Shown here one piece after another: positions 17,035 to 25,993 of a stretch of 64,000 nucleotides of DNA (position 1 is the first letter of the stretch; each line of letters starts with the position of its first letter). Source of the DNA: Pseudorhodobacter wandonensis (GTDB lineage Bacteria; Pseudomonadota; Alphaproteobacteria; Rhodobacterales; Rhodobacteraceae). The stretch covers positions 1 to 64,000 of the forward strand of contig NZ_LGHT01000026.1 in assembly GCF_001202035.1 (NCBI RefSeq). Direction: 5' to 3'. The notes under the pieces are model-generated. The model was not told the origin of the DNA and did not search any database. It saw only the letters and a list, made by a program, of their open reading frames with translations. The position numbers were made by a program, and so were the translations under genes.

Positions 17035-17226
17035 GTGTTACAGAAACTTCGCCTATTTCTAACCTCTGAATCTGGCGCTGTAACTGTTGATTGGGTCGTT
17101 TTAACAGCCGTGATCATTGGGTTGGGGATGTCGGTTCTTATCCCAATCGGTTTTACAGCCGATGAAGGTGCGCAAAAGGTTGGTGTGACGCTCCGAGAGA
17201 TTAATTCCGGCTACGGGAAAAACTGA
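17035..17226 (+). CDS. Second Flp-type pilin
   Basis: 63 residues, starting at GTG with AAAGGA 8 nt upstream. The leader ends in SESG and the mature chain begins AVTVDWVVLTAVIIGLGMSV, nearly the same as the first pilin over the cleavage site and helix. The C-terminal part (LIPIGFTADEGAQKVGVTL...) is different. It lies at the head of the cpaB-cpaC operon and not in its own unit, so it may be a minor or alternative pilin. A small hairpin separates it from cpaB. Confidence 0.87.
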   Translation: MLQKLRLFLTSESGAVTVDWVVLTAVIIGLGMSVLIPIGFTADEGAQKVGVTLREINSGYGKN

Positions 17227-17229
17227 TCA

Positions 17230-17247
17230 AAGGGTCAAAAGACCCTT
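17230..17247 (+). terminator. Small perfect hairpin between second pilin and cpaB
   Basis: AAGGGTC-AAAA-GACCCTT, 4 nt after the pilin stop, followed by CTATTTG. Probably a leaky terminator or mRNA-stabilising element setting the ratio of pilin to assembly proteins. Confidence 0.6.
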
Positions 17248-17265
17248 CTATTTGAGGTGATTGTA

Positions 17266-18114
17266 ATGCGTATGGTATTTGGACTTGTCTTGATCGTCGG
17301 GGTGGCGCTCGCCGGTGCGGCTGTTTGGATGGTTCAGGGCTATGTCAAACAGGCCCAGCTGAACGTGGCCCGCGAACAGGCGATGCGGCTAAAGCTTGGC
17401 GAGTTGGTTGACGTTTATGTTGTCAACAAACCCATGGCCTATGGCACGCCGATTACGAAAGAAGATGTCGAACTGGCAACCTTCCCCGTGAAATCGCTCG
17501 CGCCGGGTGCCTATGTCGATGAGGCGGCCCTGTTTCCGGGCGACTATGCCCAGCCGCGCTATGTGACGGTGCAAATGGAAAAGATGGAACCGATTCTGGG
17601 CTTCAAAGTAACAGAACCCGGTGCCGATATCGGCCTGACCTCGCGCCTGACCAAGGGCAAACGCGCCTTTGCCATCAAGGTAGACGTGGCCTCTGGTGTT
17701 TCCGGCTTTGTACAGCCCGGCGACAAGGTTGATGTTTATTGGACCGGTTCCACCCAAAGCAACACAGGCGATTTCACCCAGCTGATCGAAACTGCCGTCA
17801 ATGTGGTCGCGATTGACCAGGCCGCAAACAGTGACCGCGGCACAACCGCAACCATCGCCCGCACCGTCACCGTAGAGGCAACACCGCAACAAGTCGCACG
17901 TCTGGCTCAGGCTCAGGCGACAGGGCGACTCGCGTTGTCGCTGGTCGGAACCGGCGATGAAACAGTTGTCGATGCGGTTGAGGTAGACAGCGCCGCCCTG
18001 CTGGGTATTCAGGCCCCCGTGGCCCCTGCTGTTGTCGAACAGGCCCGCCAATGCAGCGTCAAAACCCGCCGCGGCGCCGAAGTGGTGGATATTCCGATCC
18101 CTTGCACCAACTAA
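17266..18114 (+). CDS. cpaB: Flp pilus assembly protein CpaB (RcpC)
   Basis: 282 residues. Short N-terminal membrane helix (about 4-24), then an SAF-like domain (about 45-110; VVNKPMAYGTPITKEDVELATFP is the typical opening, split here by family variation) and the RcpC domain (about 115-230; AFAIKVDVASGVSGFVQPGDKVDVYWTG). Periplasmic partner of the CpaC secretin. The ATG at 17266 is taken over the GTG at 17257 because GAGGTG is 6 nt upstream. A Cys pair near the C-terminus (CSVKTRRG...PIPC) could form a disulfide. Confidence 0.9.
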   Translation: MRMVFGLVLIVGVALAGAAVWMVQGYVKQAQLNVAREQAMRLKLGELVDVYVVNKPMAYGTPITKEDVELATFPVKSLAPGAYVDEAALFPGDYAQPRYVTVQMEKMEPILGFKVTEPGADIGLTSRLTKGKRAFAIKVDVASGVSGFVQPGDKVDVYWTGSTQSNTGDFTQLIETAVNVVAIDQAANSDRGTTATIARTVTVEATPQQVARLAQAQATGRLALSLVGTGDETVVDAVEVDSAALLGIQAPVAPAVVEQARQCSVKTRRGAEVVDIPIPCTN

Positions 18115-18320
18115 GCGCAAGGCCCCGCACACATAACCTAGCGTCGGGCAACTGGAAAAACACGACAAGTTGCGACAATATCCGTTTTTGTTGCAACTTG
18201 CCCACATCAAGAACGGCCTTCAAGGTTTTGATTCTTGCAATAAAAGCGAAAACCCTGCAAAGTATCGGCTAATATGGGCGAAAGAGACCCATTTCTGAGG
18301 CGCCATCGAAAGGCAGTGAT

Positions 18321-19709
18321 ATGAGAATGCGGACCCTCCTCGGGGCGACGGCGCTTGGCCTGGCCCTGATACAGCCTGTCGCCAGCAAGGTTGAGGCGCA
18401 GAGCCTGCGTGTCATGACTGGCGCACCTGCAAATGCGCTTCAAGTACCGATGAACCGCGCCGTGGTTGTTGAAAGTGATGTGCCCTTTGCCGAGCTGTCG
18501 ATTGCCAACCCCGGCATTGCCGATATTTCCACCCTGTCGGACAAGTCGATCTATGTGCTGGGCAAAGCTCCGGGCCGCACAACGATGACCTTGCTCGGCG
18601 CTGATGGCCGCCTGATTTCGAACGTCGAGGTACACGTCACCCCTGACATCGCCGAATTCAAAGAACGCCTGCGCCAGATTTTGCCGGGCGAACAAATCGA
18701 AGTACGCACCGCCAATGATGGTATCGTACTGTCCGGCACTGTCTCCAGCACCGCCAAGCTGGACCGTGCGCTAGATCTGGCAAACCGCTATGCCCCTGAA
18801 CGCATTTCAAATTTGATGAGCGTGGGCGGCACCCAGCAGGTTATGCTCAAGGTGCGCTTTGCCGAAATGCAGCGCTCGGTTTCCAAAAGCCTGTCGGCCT
18901 CATTGGGCATCAACTCAAGCAATGTCGGCGCTGCTACAGGCAACATCACAGGGATCAACAACTACTTATCTGGAAACACTATTTCCACCACGGCCAATGG
19001 CGCGATGGGGATCGGCTTTTCGGCCGGATCAGTACAATTCGCAGTGCTGCTCGAAGCCCTCGAATCCAAAGGCGTTGTGCGCACGCTGGCCGAGCCAAAC
19101 CTGACCGCCCTGTCAGGGCAAGAGGCCAAGTTTCTGGCGGGCGGCGAATACCCAATTCCCGTTGCAGGCGGCAACGACACTGTGACCATCGAATATAAAC
19201 CCTTTGGCGTTGAAATGAACTTTACGCCGGTGGTGGTTGATGGCGATCTTATCAACCTGACAATCAATGCCAGCGTGTCGTCGATCGACAGTACTGTCTC
19301 ATTGCAATCAGGCGGTTTCACCATCAACGCGTTCAAACGCCGCGAAACCTCGACCACGGTGGAAATGCGCGATGGCGAAAGCTTTGCGATTGCCGGCCTG
19401 TTGCAAGATGATTTCCGCAACCTCAACGGTCAGGTGCCGTGGCTCGGCGATATTCCGGTGTTGGGCGCCTTGTTCCGCAGTGCCGAATATGCCCGCGCTC
19501 AATCTGAACTGGTGATTATCGTTACCCCGCATCTGGTCACACCAACCCGCGGCGAGGCTTTGGCCCTGCCCACCGATCGCGTGAAGCTGCCGACCGAGCG
19601 TGAGCAATTCCTGTTTGGCAAAATCACCGGCAAAAACGCGCCCAAAGGGGCCGCCGGTGAAGTTGCGCGCCAGGATTTCAGCGGCTCTTACGGCTATGTG
19701 ATGGAGTAG
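18321..19709 (+). CDS. cpaC: Flp pilus outer-membrane secretin CpaC (RcpA)
   Basis: 462 residues with a signal peptide (1 to about 28). An N-terminal pilus-targeting domain (about 35-100; VVVESDVPFAELSIANPGIADI) precedes a BON-like segment and the secretin core (about 230-420; EALESKGVVRTLAEPNLTALSGQEAKFLAGGEYPIP in family order, and ELVIIVTPHLVTP near the end). Forms the outer-membrane ring through which the pilus leaves. GAAAGGCAG precedes the ATG. A 206-nt gap separates it from cpaB and may hold a promoter. The OmpA gene starts 4 nt downstream. Confidence 0.93.
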   Translation: MRMRTLLGATALGLALIQPVASKVEAQSLRVMTGAPANALQVPMNRAVVVESDVPFAELSIANPGIADISTLSDKSIYVLGKAPGRTTMTLLGADGRLISNVEVHVTPDIAEFKERLRQILPGEQIEVRTANDGIVLSGTVSSTAKLDRALDLANRYAPERISNLMSVGGTQQVMLKVRFAEMQRSVSKSLSASLGINSSNVGAATGNITGINNYLSGNTISTTANGAMGIGFSAGSVQFAVLLEALESKGVVRTLAEPNLTALSGQEAKFLAGGEYPIPVAGGNDTVTIEYKPFGVEMNFTPVVVDGDLINLTINASVSSIDSTVSLQSGGFTINAFKRRETSTTVEMRDGESFAIAGLLQDDFRNLNGQVPWLGDIPVLGALFRSAEYARAQSELVIIVTPHLVTPTRGEALALPTDRVKLPTEREQFLFGKITGKNAPKGAAGEVARQDFSGSYGYVME

Positions 19710-19713
19710 GCAA

Positions 19714-20352
19714 ATGCGGATTTCGACTTTATTGTTAGGTGTTTCCTTGCTTGCCGTTGCAGGTTGCGGGTCAGAATTTAATCGCGAAACCGGCGCCGAC
19801 AACACAGAGCAGTTCGGCAATGCAACGATGAATAACGTGCTGATCCAATCGGGTCAGAAAGATTATGCCATACAATTGGCCGGCCGCTTTGCCAATGAAG
19901 TGCCGTCAACCATCACCTTTGCCTTCAACTCCTCGCAACTGGATGGCAGCGCCATCGCCACCTTGCGCCAGCAGGCCGATTGGATAAAAACCTTCCCCGA
20001 GGTGCGCTTCCGCGTCTATGGGCACACCGATTTGGTAGGGTCGAATGCCGCCAACCAGGCCTTGGGCCTGCGCCGCGCCAAGGCCGTTGTGGCCTATTTT
20101 GCCAGCCAGGGTATCAGCCGCAGCCGGCTTGAGGCGATGGCCTCATACGGCGAAACCCGCCCTGTGGTGCAAACGCCCGGCCCCGAAGAACGCAACCGCC
20201 GCACCGTGACCGAAGTGTCGGGTTTCGTACAAAACCACCCGAGCGTGCTGAACGGCAAATATGCCGCCGTAATTCACCGTGAATACATAGAGTTAGCCCA
20301 GCGCGCGCACCCGTCGAACCGGGTTATCAAAACCCAGACCAGCGGGAATTAA
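19714..20352 (+). CDS. OmpA-family lipoprotein of the Tad locus
   Basis: 212 residues. Lipobox LAVAGC (Cys at about 18) marks an outer-membrane lipoprotein. The OmpA C-terminal domain (about 60-170) has the peptidoglycan-binding pattern ITFAFNSSQLDGSA, VYGHTDLVGSNAANQALGLRRAKAV (in sequence, key residues D, N and RR). It sits where many Tad loci encode the CpaD lipoprotein, so it probably takes the role of anchoring the secretin to the cell wall. That replacement is inference. A strong terminator follows. Confidence 0.88.
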   Translation: MRISTLLLGVSLLAVAGCGSEFNRETGADNTEQFGNATMNNVLIQSGQKDYAIQLAGRFANEVPSTITFAFNSSQLDGSAIATLRQQADWIKTFPEVRFRVYGHTDLVGSNAANQALGLRRAKAVVAYFASQGISRSRLEAMASYGETRPVVQTPGPEERNRRTVTEVSGFVQNHPSVLNGKYAAVIHREYIELAQRAHPSNRVIKTQTSGN

Positions 20353-20368
20353 CCCCTGAATAAGGCAC

Positions 20369-20398
20369 AAAAAAGGGCCGGTTGTCCGGCCTTTTTTA
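20369..20398 (+). terminator. Rho-independent terminator after the OmpA lipoprotein gene
   Basis: A-rich arm, CCGG-TTGT-CCGG core and CCTTTTTT; closes the flp2-cpaB-cpaC-OmpA unit, so cpaE begins a new unit. Confidence 0.88.
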
Positions 20399-20632
20399 TT
20401 TCCACCGACGCTACATTAAGCATTTTGACCAAGCTTTGTATGCAAGACAGCAAAAGACCCAAGAATAGTGGCTATTCAGCCCCAATCTCGCCAACATTCT
20501 CCACCATCTTCAAACCTATCGGGAACAGTTGCGCGGCTTAGGTTTGCGCAGGGGTTTTGATTTCTTGCCGGATGCTTGGGTAAAAATGCCTCGGCGGCAC
20601 AGGGACTCCCCGCTATTGAAGGGCATGAATTG

Positions 20633-21919
20633 ATGACGAGTGTTGCGAATCTCCACCCAGAACCTGCGCCAATTCTGGCCTGCACGATTTCTCGTGACGT
20701 CCAGAATTTTGATCTGCTGATCGACGATATGGAAATTGAGCTGGGCGAGAATTGGGGTGACCTGTCGTTCGAAGACGCACTGGTCTTTCTGGATCAGCCC
20801 GAATCCTCTACGCTGGAATTTGTCGCAATCGCTGTGGACAGCGAAGATACCGTGGATTTGACGCCAATCACGGATCTGATCAAGCAGGCCAAGCTAAAGC
20901 AAATCAAAGTCGTGCTGATCGCCCATGATGTCAGCCCGGTCGCCCTGCATCAGCTTTTGCGGCTTGGCGCGGATGACTTTGTTCCCTACCCCTTGCCCGA
21001 AGGCGCCCTGCATGACGCCATTGACCGGATGCGCGCGCCGCCTGCCCTGATGGCGCCGGTCCCAGCCCTTGCAATCAGCGCGGCGGTTTCGCTTGACCAC
21101 GGTCAGCAACGCTCGACAGCTCTCAAGGACAACCCCAACCATGAAGGCGTGGTTCTGCCGGTGCACGGCATGTCGGGCGGCGTTGGCGCGTCTACCTTTG
21201 CCTGCAATCTGGCGTGGGAACTTGCAACCATCTCTAAAACCGACGCCCCGCGCGTCTGCCTGTTGGATTTTGATTTCCAGTTCGGTGCGATCTCCACCAA
21301 TCTGGACCTGCCGCGCCGCGATGCCGTGTTTGAAATTTTGCATGATACGGCAAGCGCCGACAGCGAATCCTTCCTGAAATCCATGCTGACCTTCAACGAC
21401 AAGCTGCATGTGTTCACCGCACCGCCGGATATGCTGCCGCTGGACATCGTGAACGGCGAAGACATCGAGCGTTTGATCGACATGGCGCAGCAGAATTTCG
21501 ACTTTGTTATCATCGATATGCCGACAACCATCGTCAGCTGGACAGAAACCGTCCTCAACCGCGCGCATGTGTATTTTGCGCTGATGCAGCTTGACCTGCG
21601 TTCGGCACAAAACGTTCTGCGTCTGGTGCGGGCATTGAAAGCCGAGGGCCTACCCGCCGACAAGCTGCGTTTTGTGCTGAACCGCGCACCGAAATTTACC
21701 GATCTATCGGCCAAAAGTCGGGTAAAGCGGATGGCCGAAAGTCTGGACATCTCTATCGAGGTGCAGTTGCCCGATGGCGGCCCGCAAGTAACACAAGCCA
21801 ATGACCACGGCCTGCCTTTGGCAGAATCGAATGCAAAAAACCCGATCCGCAAAGAATTGCAAAAACTCGCCAAGTCTTTGCATGAACTAAATAATGCTGA
21901 TGCCGCTGCGTCAAAGTAA
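20633..21919 (+). CDS. cpaE: Pilus assembly ATPase-like protein CpaE (TadZ)
   Basis: 428 residues. An N-terminal response-regulator-like receiver fold (about 10-140) lacks a clear phosphorylatable site. The C-terminal MinD/ParA-type domain has a deviant Walker A, GMSGGVGASTFACNLAWEL (about 180-198), then VCLLDFDFQFGAISTNLDL and the FDFVIIDMPTT segment. TadZ marks the cell pole and recruits the Tad machine. The ATG at 20633 follows GAAGGG; an upstream TTG at 20576 is less likely. First gene of a long operon cpaE-cpaF-tadB-tadC and onward. Confidence 0.9.
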   Translation: MTSVANLHPEPAPILACTISRDVQNFDLLIDDMEIELGENWGDLSFEDALVFLDQPESSTLEFVAIAVDSEDTVDLTPITDLIKQAKLKQIKVVLIAHDVSPVALHQLLRLGADDFVPYPLPEGALHDAIDRMRAPPALMAPVPALAISAAVSLDHGQQRSTALKDNPNHEGVVLPVHGMSGGVGASTFACNLAWELATISKTDAPRVCLLDFDFQFGAISTNLDLPRRDAVFEILHDTASADSESFLKSMLTFNDKLHVFTAPPDMLPLDIVNGEDIERLIDMAQQNFDFVIIDMPTTIVSWTETVLNRAHVYFALMQLDLRSAQNVLRLVRALKAEGLPADKLRFVLNRAPKFTDLSAKSRVKRMAESLDISIEVQLPDGGPQVTQANDHGLPLAESNAKNPIRKELQKLAKSLHELNNADAAASK

Positions 21920-21954
21920 GTCCGTATTCGACTATGTTTAAAAGGTAATTTCCT

Positions 21955-23415
21955 ATGTTCTCGCGCTATAAGAAAACAAACGCTGGCACGCCAAAACCTG
22001 CTGCTTCAGCAGCCGTTGGGCCCAATGCCGTTGCGCCCCAGCGTATGGCACAACCGGAAAAAAAGCCGATTGTGCAAATGCGCCCTGCCATCGCCACAGC
22101 CGAGCGTAGCACAGCCGAAACGGTGATGGCCGACAAGGAACAAAAGCGCAAAAACAGGTTGATGGAGCTGAAAGTCGAGCTGCATAAAAAACTGCTGGAA
22201 AACCTGAACCTGGCTGCGTTGGAAACCGCCTCCGAAGCCAATCTGAAAGCCGAAATCGCTGCCATCGTTTCGGAAACCCTGGATGAAATGTCGGTCGCCC
22301 TGAACAAGGATGACCGCGTTGCCCTGAACCAGGAACTTTATGATGAGGTGATGGGCCTAGGCCCGCTGGAAACCCTGCTAAAGGATGAGTCGGTCAACGA
22401 TATTCTGGTGAACGGCCCCAAGCGCATCTTTATCGAACGCAATGGCAAGCTGACCCTGACCGACATCACCTTCAAGGATGAGCGTCACCTGCTGCGGATT
22501 ATCGACAAGATCGTTTCGGCCGTGGGCCGCCGCGTCGACGAATCGAACCCCTATTGCGATGCGCGTCTGGCCGATGGCAGCCGCTTCAACTGCATGGTGC
22601 CGCCGGTTGCCGTAGATGGCAGCCTCGTATCGATCCGTAAATTCAAAAAAGACAAGCTGAGCATCCCTGATCTGGTGAATTTCGGTGCCTTTACCGAAGA
22701 AATGGCCGCCTATCTGCAAGCCGCCGTTTCCACCCGTCTGAACATCATTGTATCGGGCGGTACCGGTTCGGGTAAAACCACCACGCTAAACGCGCTTTCG
22801 TCCTTTATCGACAACACCGAACGGGTTTTGACGATCGAAGATACCGCCGAACTTCAGCTGCAGCAAATCCACGTGGGCCGGATGGAAAGCCGCCCGCCCA
22901 ACGTCGAGGGCAAAGGCGCCGTCACCCAGCGCGACTGTTTGCGCAACGCGCTGCGGATGCGTCCTGACCGGATCATCGTGGGCGAAACCCGCGGCGAAGA
23001 GGTTATCGACATGTTGCAGGCCATGAACACCGGCCACGACGGGTCTATGACCACGATCCACGCCAACTCGGCGCGCGATGCCGTATCGCGTCTTGAAAAC
23101 ATGATCGCGATGGCCGGTATTGAAATGCCGCTGAAAGCCGTGCGCAGTCAGGTCGCCTCGGCTGTGAACCTTGTTGTGCAGGCCAGCCGTTTGCAAGACG
23201 GCTCGCGCCGGATGACCTCGATCACCGAGATCACCGGGATGGAAGGCGAGGTCATCTCGATGCAGGAAATTTTCCGTTATGAGCGGCTTGGCCTTGCCCC
23301 CGATGGCAAGATTATCGGGCGTTTCAACGCAACAGGCGTGCGGTCGCACTTTTCCGAGCGCTTCCGCCAATGGGGCTATGACTTGCCTGCCTCGATCTAT
23401 GAACCAATCGCCTAA
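21955..23415 (+). CDS. cpaF: Flp pilus secretion ATPase CpaF (pilus TadA)
   Basis: Hexameric type II/IV secretion ATPase that drives pilus extension. 486 residues. A variable N-terminus precedes the core: [16 protein letters not shown], Walker [17 protein letters not shown] (about 262-277), Asp box [10 protein letters not shown], Walker B region [19 protein letters not shown] and His box [13 protein letters not shown]. Family length is usual. It acts on the cytoplasmic face with TadB and TadC. This is not the tRNA deaminase tadA at 57812. Confidence 0.96.
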   Translation: MFSRYKKTNAGTPKPAASAAVGPNAVAPQRMAQPEKKPIVQMRPAIATAERSTAETVMADKEQKRKNRLMELKVELHKKLLENLNLAALETASEANLKAEIAAIVSETLDEMSVALNKDDRVALNQELYDEVMGLGPLETLLKDESVNDILVNGPKRIFIERNGKLTLTDITFKDERHLLRIIDKIVSAVGRRVDESNPYCDARLADGSRFNCMVPPVAVDGSLVSIRKFKKDKLSIPDLVNFGAFTEEMAAYLQAAVSTRLNIIVSGGTGSGKTTTLNALSSFIDNTERVLTIEDTAELQLQQIHVGRMESRPPNVEGKGAVTQRDCLRNALRMRPDRIIVGETRGEEVIDMLQAMNTGHDGSMTTIHANSARDAVSRLENMIAMAGIEMPLKAVRSQVASAVNLVVQASRLQDGSRRMTSITEITGMEGEVISMQEIFRYERLGLAPDGKIIGRFNATGVRSHFSERFRQWGYDLPASIYEPIA

Positions 23416-23424
23416 GGATATTCC

Positions 23425-24393
23425 ATGCAACTCTCGGCAGCGCCCCTAATTTATATACTGATCTTCGTCGCGGTGCTTGTACTGGTCGAAGGGATCTACC
23501 TGACGGTTTTCGGCAAATCGATCAGCCTGAACAACCGCGTCAGCCGCCGCCTTGCCTTGCTTGAAAAATCGGGCAGCCGCGAACAAGTGCTGGAACAGCT
23601 GCGCAAGGAAATGAGCCAGCACCTCAAGGCCCGCGGCATTCCGCTCTATTCCATTCTGGCGACCAAGGCGCAAAAGGCCAATATCGCCTTTACGCCGCAA
23701 CAGCTGGTTATGATTATGGCCGCCCTCACCGCGTTTTCCTTTGTCGGCCTGACACTTGGCACCAACGCCGAACCCGCCGTGCGGGTCTTGATTGCCATCG
23801 CGATGGGGGTTGGCGGCGTTTATGTCTGGGTATCGAACAAGGCCAAAAAACGCATGGACCTGATGGAAGAGCAGCTGCCTGACGCTGTCGAACTGATGGT
23901 ACGGTCTTTGCGTGTCGGGCACCCCTTCTCATCCGCGATTGCCATCGTCGCCAAAGAAGTGGCCGACCCTTTGGGAACCGAATTTGGCGTAATCGCGGAT
24001 GAGGCCGCCTATGGCCGCGACGTGTCCGAGGCTTTGAAAGAATTTGCCGAACGGATGGACAGCCAGGATTTGCGCTTTTTGGCCGTTGCCGTGACCATTC
24101 AGCAAACATCGGGCGGCAACCTGGCCGAGATCTTGCACGGGCTTGCGCAGGTTATTCGCGCGCGGTTCAAACTGTTCCGCCGCGTCCGCGCCATCACCGC
24201 CGAGGCGAAATGGTCGGGCATGTTCCTGTCGGCCTTTCCGATTGGCGCGGTCATCATGATCCAGATGATCAAGCCGGACTATTATGACGATGTCAAAAAC
24301 ACACCAGAGTTCATTCCTGCCGCCTTGGTTGTCGGTGTGCTGCTCGTAATCAACGTGATCTTTATGAAGGTCATGGTAAATATCAAGGTTTAA
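23425..24393 (+). CDS. tadB: Flp pilus inner-membrane platform protein TadB
   Basis: 322 residues with membrane segments at about 5-25, 90-110, 115-130, 270-290 and 298-318, and a type II secretion F domain (about 145-285) containing ELMVRSLRVGHPFSSAIAIV and QQTSGGNLAEILHGLAQVIR. Works as a heteromeric platform with TadC. An AAGGATATTCC sequence precedes the ATG, 9 nt after cpaF. Confidence 0.93.
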   Translation: MQLSAAPLIYILIFVAVLVLVEGIYLTVFGKSISLNNRVSRRLALLEKSGSREQVLEQLRKEMSQHLKARGIPLYSILATKAQKANIAFTPQQLVMIMAALTAFSFVGLTLGTNAEPAVRVLIAIAMGVGGVYVWVSNKAKKRMDLMEEQLPDAVELMVRSLRVGHPFSSAIAIVAKEVADPLGTEFGVIADEAAYGRDVSEALKEFAERMDSQDLRFLAVAVTIQQTSGGNLAEILHGLAQVIRARFKLFRRVRAITAEAKWSGMFLSAFPIGAVIMIQMIKPDYYDDVKNTPEFIPAALVVGVLLVINVIFMKVMVNIKV

Positions 24394-24404
24394 GGGAAAG
24401 CAAA

Positions 24405-25379
24405 ATGATCGCTCATATCAATCAGTTGCTTGTCAATGCGCTTGGTCCGATGGGGCCGCTCATGGTGATTGGCGGGCTCGGGGTCTTTCTTGTCTTGCTG
24501 ACCTTGCCAACCATTCTGAAAAAGGGGCCCGAGCCTTTTGACAAGCTTAAAAACCAGCGTGTCGCAAACAACACCCCCGCGCTTATCGGGCTGCGCAACG
24601 ACAAAAAAGGTGGCGCCGTTGACAAGCTGCAAAAATTCTCAACCTTTCTCGAGCCACAAAATGCCGAGGAAATGACGGCCTCGCGCCTAAAGATGCAGCG
24701 CGCAGGGTATCGCGCGAAAAACGCGGTGCAGCTGTTTCACTTTTCCCAATTGATTTTGGGCATCGGCTTGCTGATTGTCGGCGTGATTTACACGCTCTAT
24801 GTTCAGACGCAGCACGATGTGACCACGCAAATGATGGTTATCTGCACCATTGGGCCGGGTGCTGCGGGCTATTACTTGCCCCAGTACTGGGTGCAACGCC
24901 GGATACAAGAGCGTCAGGATCAGATCATCTCGGGCTTTCCCGATGCGCTGGATATGATGCTCGTCTGCGTCGAGGCCGGACAATCGCTGGATCAATCGCT
25001 TATGCGCGTCGCCAAGGAAAGCCGCGCGGGCTATCCGGCGCTGGCCGACGAATTTGACACCGTTGCCCATGAAGTAAAGGCCGGGAAAGAGCGTATTGCC
25101 GTGTTGAAAGACATGTCAGAACGCGTGGGGATTGCCGATGTGTCGTCTTTTGTCACCACTCTGGTGCAATCGGCCACCTTCGGGACCTCGATTTCCGAGG
25201 CTTTGCGTGTCTATTCTGCCGAAATGCGCGACAAACGCGTGCTGCGGGCCGAAGAAAAGGCAAATACCTTGCCGACCAAGCTAACCCTAGGCACGATGCT
25301 GTTTACCGTTCCGCCTTTGATGATCATCCTCATTGGCCCGTCGGTACATGGAATTTCGAAAACGCTTAACGGGGGCTAA
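24405..25379 (+). CDS. tadC: Flp pilus inner-membrane platform protein TadC
   Basis: 324 residues, membrane helices at about 15-38, 108-130, 140-155 and 298-318, and a second GspF domain (about 175-300; FPDALDMMLVCVEAGQSLDQSLMRV, TLVQSATFGTSISEALRVYS). Starts 12 nt after tadB with GGGAAAG upstream. Paralogue of TadB in the same platform. The tail motif near GPSVHGIS is typical of rhodobacteral copies. Confidence 0.92.
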   Translation: MIAHINQLLVNALGPMGPLMVIGGLGVFLVLLTLPTILKKGPEPFDKLKNQRVANNTPALIGLRNDKKGGAVDKLQKFSTFLEPQNAEEMTASRLKMQRAGYRAKNAVQLFHFSQLILGIGLLIVGVIYTLYVQTQHDVTTQMMVICTIGPGAAGYYLPQYWVQRRIQERQDQIISGFPDALDMMLVCVEAGQSLDQSLMRVAKESRAGYPALADEFDTVAHEVKAGKERIAVLKDMSERVGIADVSSFVTTLVQSATFGTSISEALRVYSAEMRDKRVLRAEEKANTLPTKLTLGTMLFTVPPLMIILIGPSVHGISKTLNGG

Positions 25380-25387
25380 CAACGCAG

Positions 25388-25957
25388 ATGATAAAACGAT
25401 CACCGGTTTTGATCGTGACTTTGGCTTTGATGGCCGCCTGTCAATCGACGGGCGGCCTTTCGGCTGCCGATAAAGCGCGCAACGCACCCTTCGCCGCCGA
25501 TGGCAGCGAAAAAGGCGTCGACGGTTTGCTGGTCGGTCATCGCCTGATGGAGGCGGGCGAGTTCGAGCTGGCATTGCGCGCCTATTTGCGGGCCGCCGGT
25601 GAACAAGGCATGACACCCGATGTCCTCTCGGCGCTTGGGTCAGCCAATCTGCGGCTTGGCCGGTTGGGACAGGCCGAAACCCTGCTGCGTCAGGCGGTCA
25701 AGGCCGATCCCACCTCGGTTCCGGCATTGAACAACCTTGGCGTGGTGCTGATGGAACGCGACAAACTGGGCGAGGCCCGCGGCGTTTTCCAGAAAGCCTT
25801 TGCTTTGGATAGTGGCAGTTCAGACTCAATCCGCGAAAATCTGCGCTTGGCTATCGCGCGAACCGATGCAGCCGTGTATGATGACGAGGCACAAAGCCAT
25901 GACTTCTCCTTGGTGCGCCGCGACGAAGGGCAATATGTATTGCTGTCGCAGCTCTAG
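25388..25957 (+). CDS. Tetratricopeptide-repeat lipoprotein, TadD-like
   Basis: 189 residues. Short signal with lipobox-like LMAACQS (Cys at about 18). TPR units cover about 50-155 (GEFELALRAYLRAAGEQG, GRLGQAETLLRQAVKADP, GEARGVFQKAFALDSGSS). TadD proteins are lipoproteins needed for secretin assembly in Tad systems. Gene lies 9 nt after tadC and is followed closely by a second TPR gene, so the TadD function may be shared by the pair. Confidence 0.83.
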   Translation: MIKRSPVLIVTLALMAACQSTGGLSAADKARNAPFAADGSEKGVDGLLVGHRLMEAGEFELALRAYLRAAGEQGMTPDVLSALGSANLRLGRLGQAETLLRQAVKADPTSVPALNNLGVVLMERDKLGEARGVFQKAFALDSGSSDSIRENLRLAIARTDAAVYDDEAQSHDFSLVRRDEGQYVLLSQL

Positions 25958-25993
25958 GGTGGGGCATTCCGAGCAGTAAAAAAAGGACGCAAA

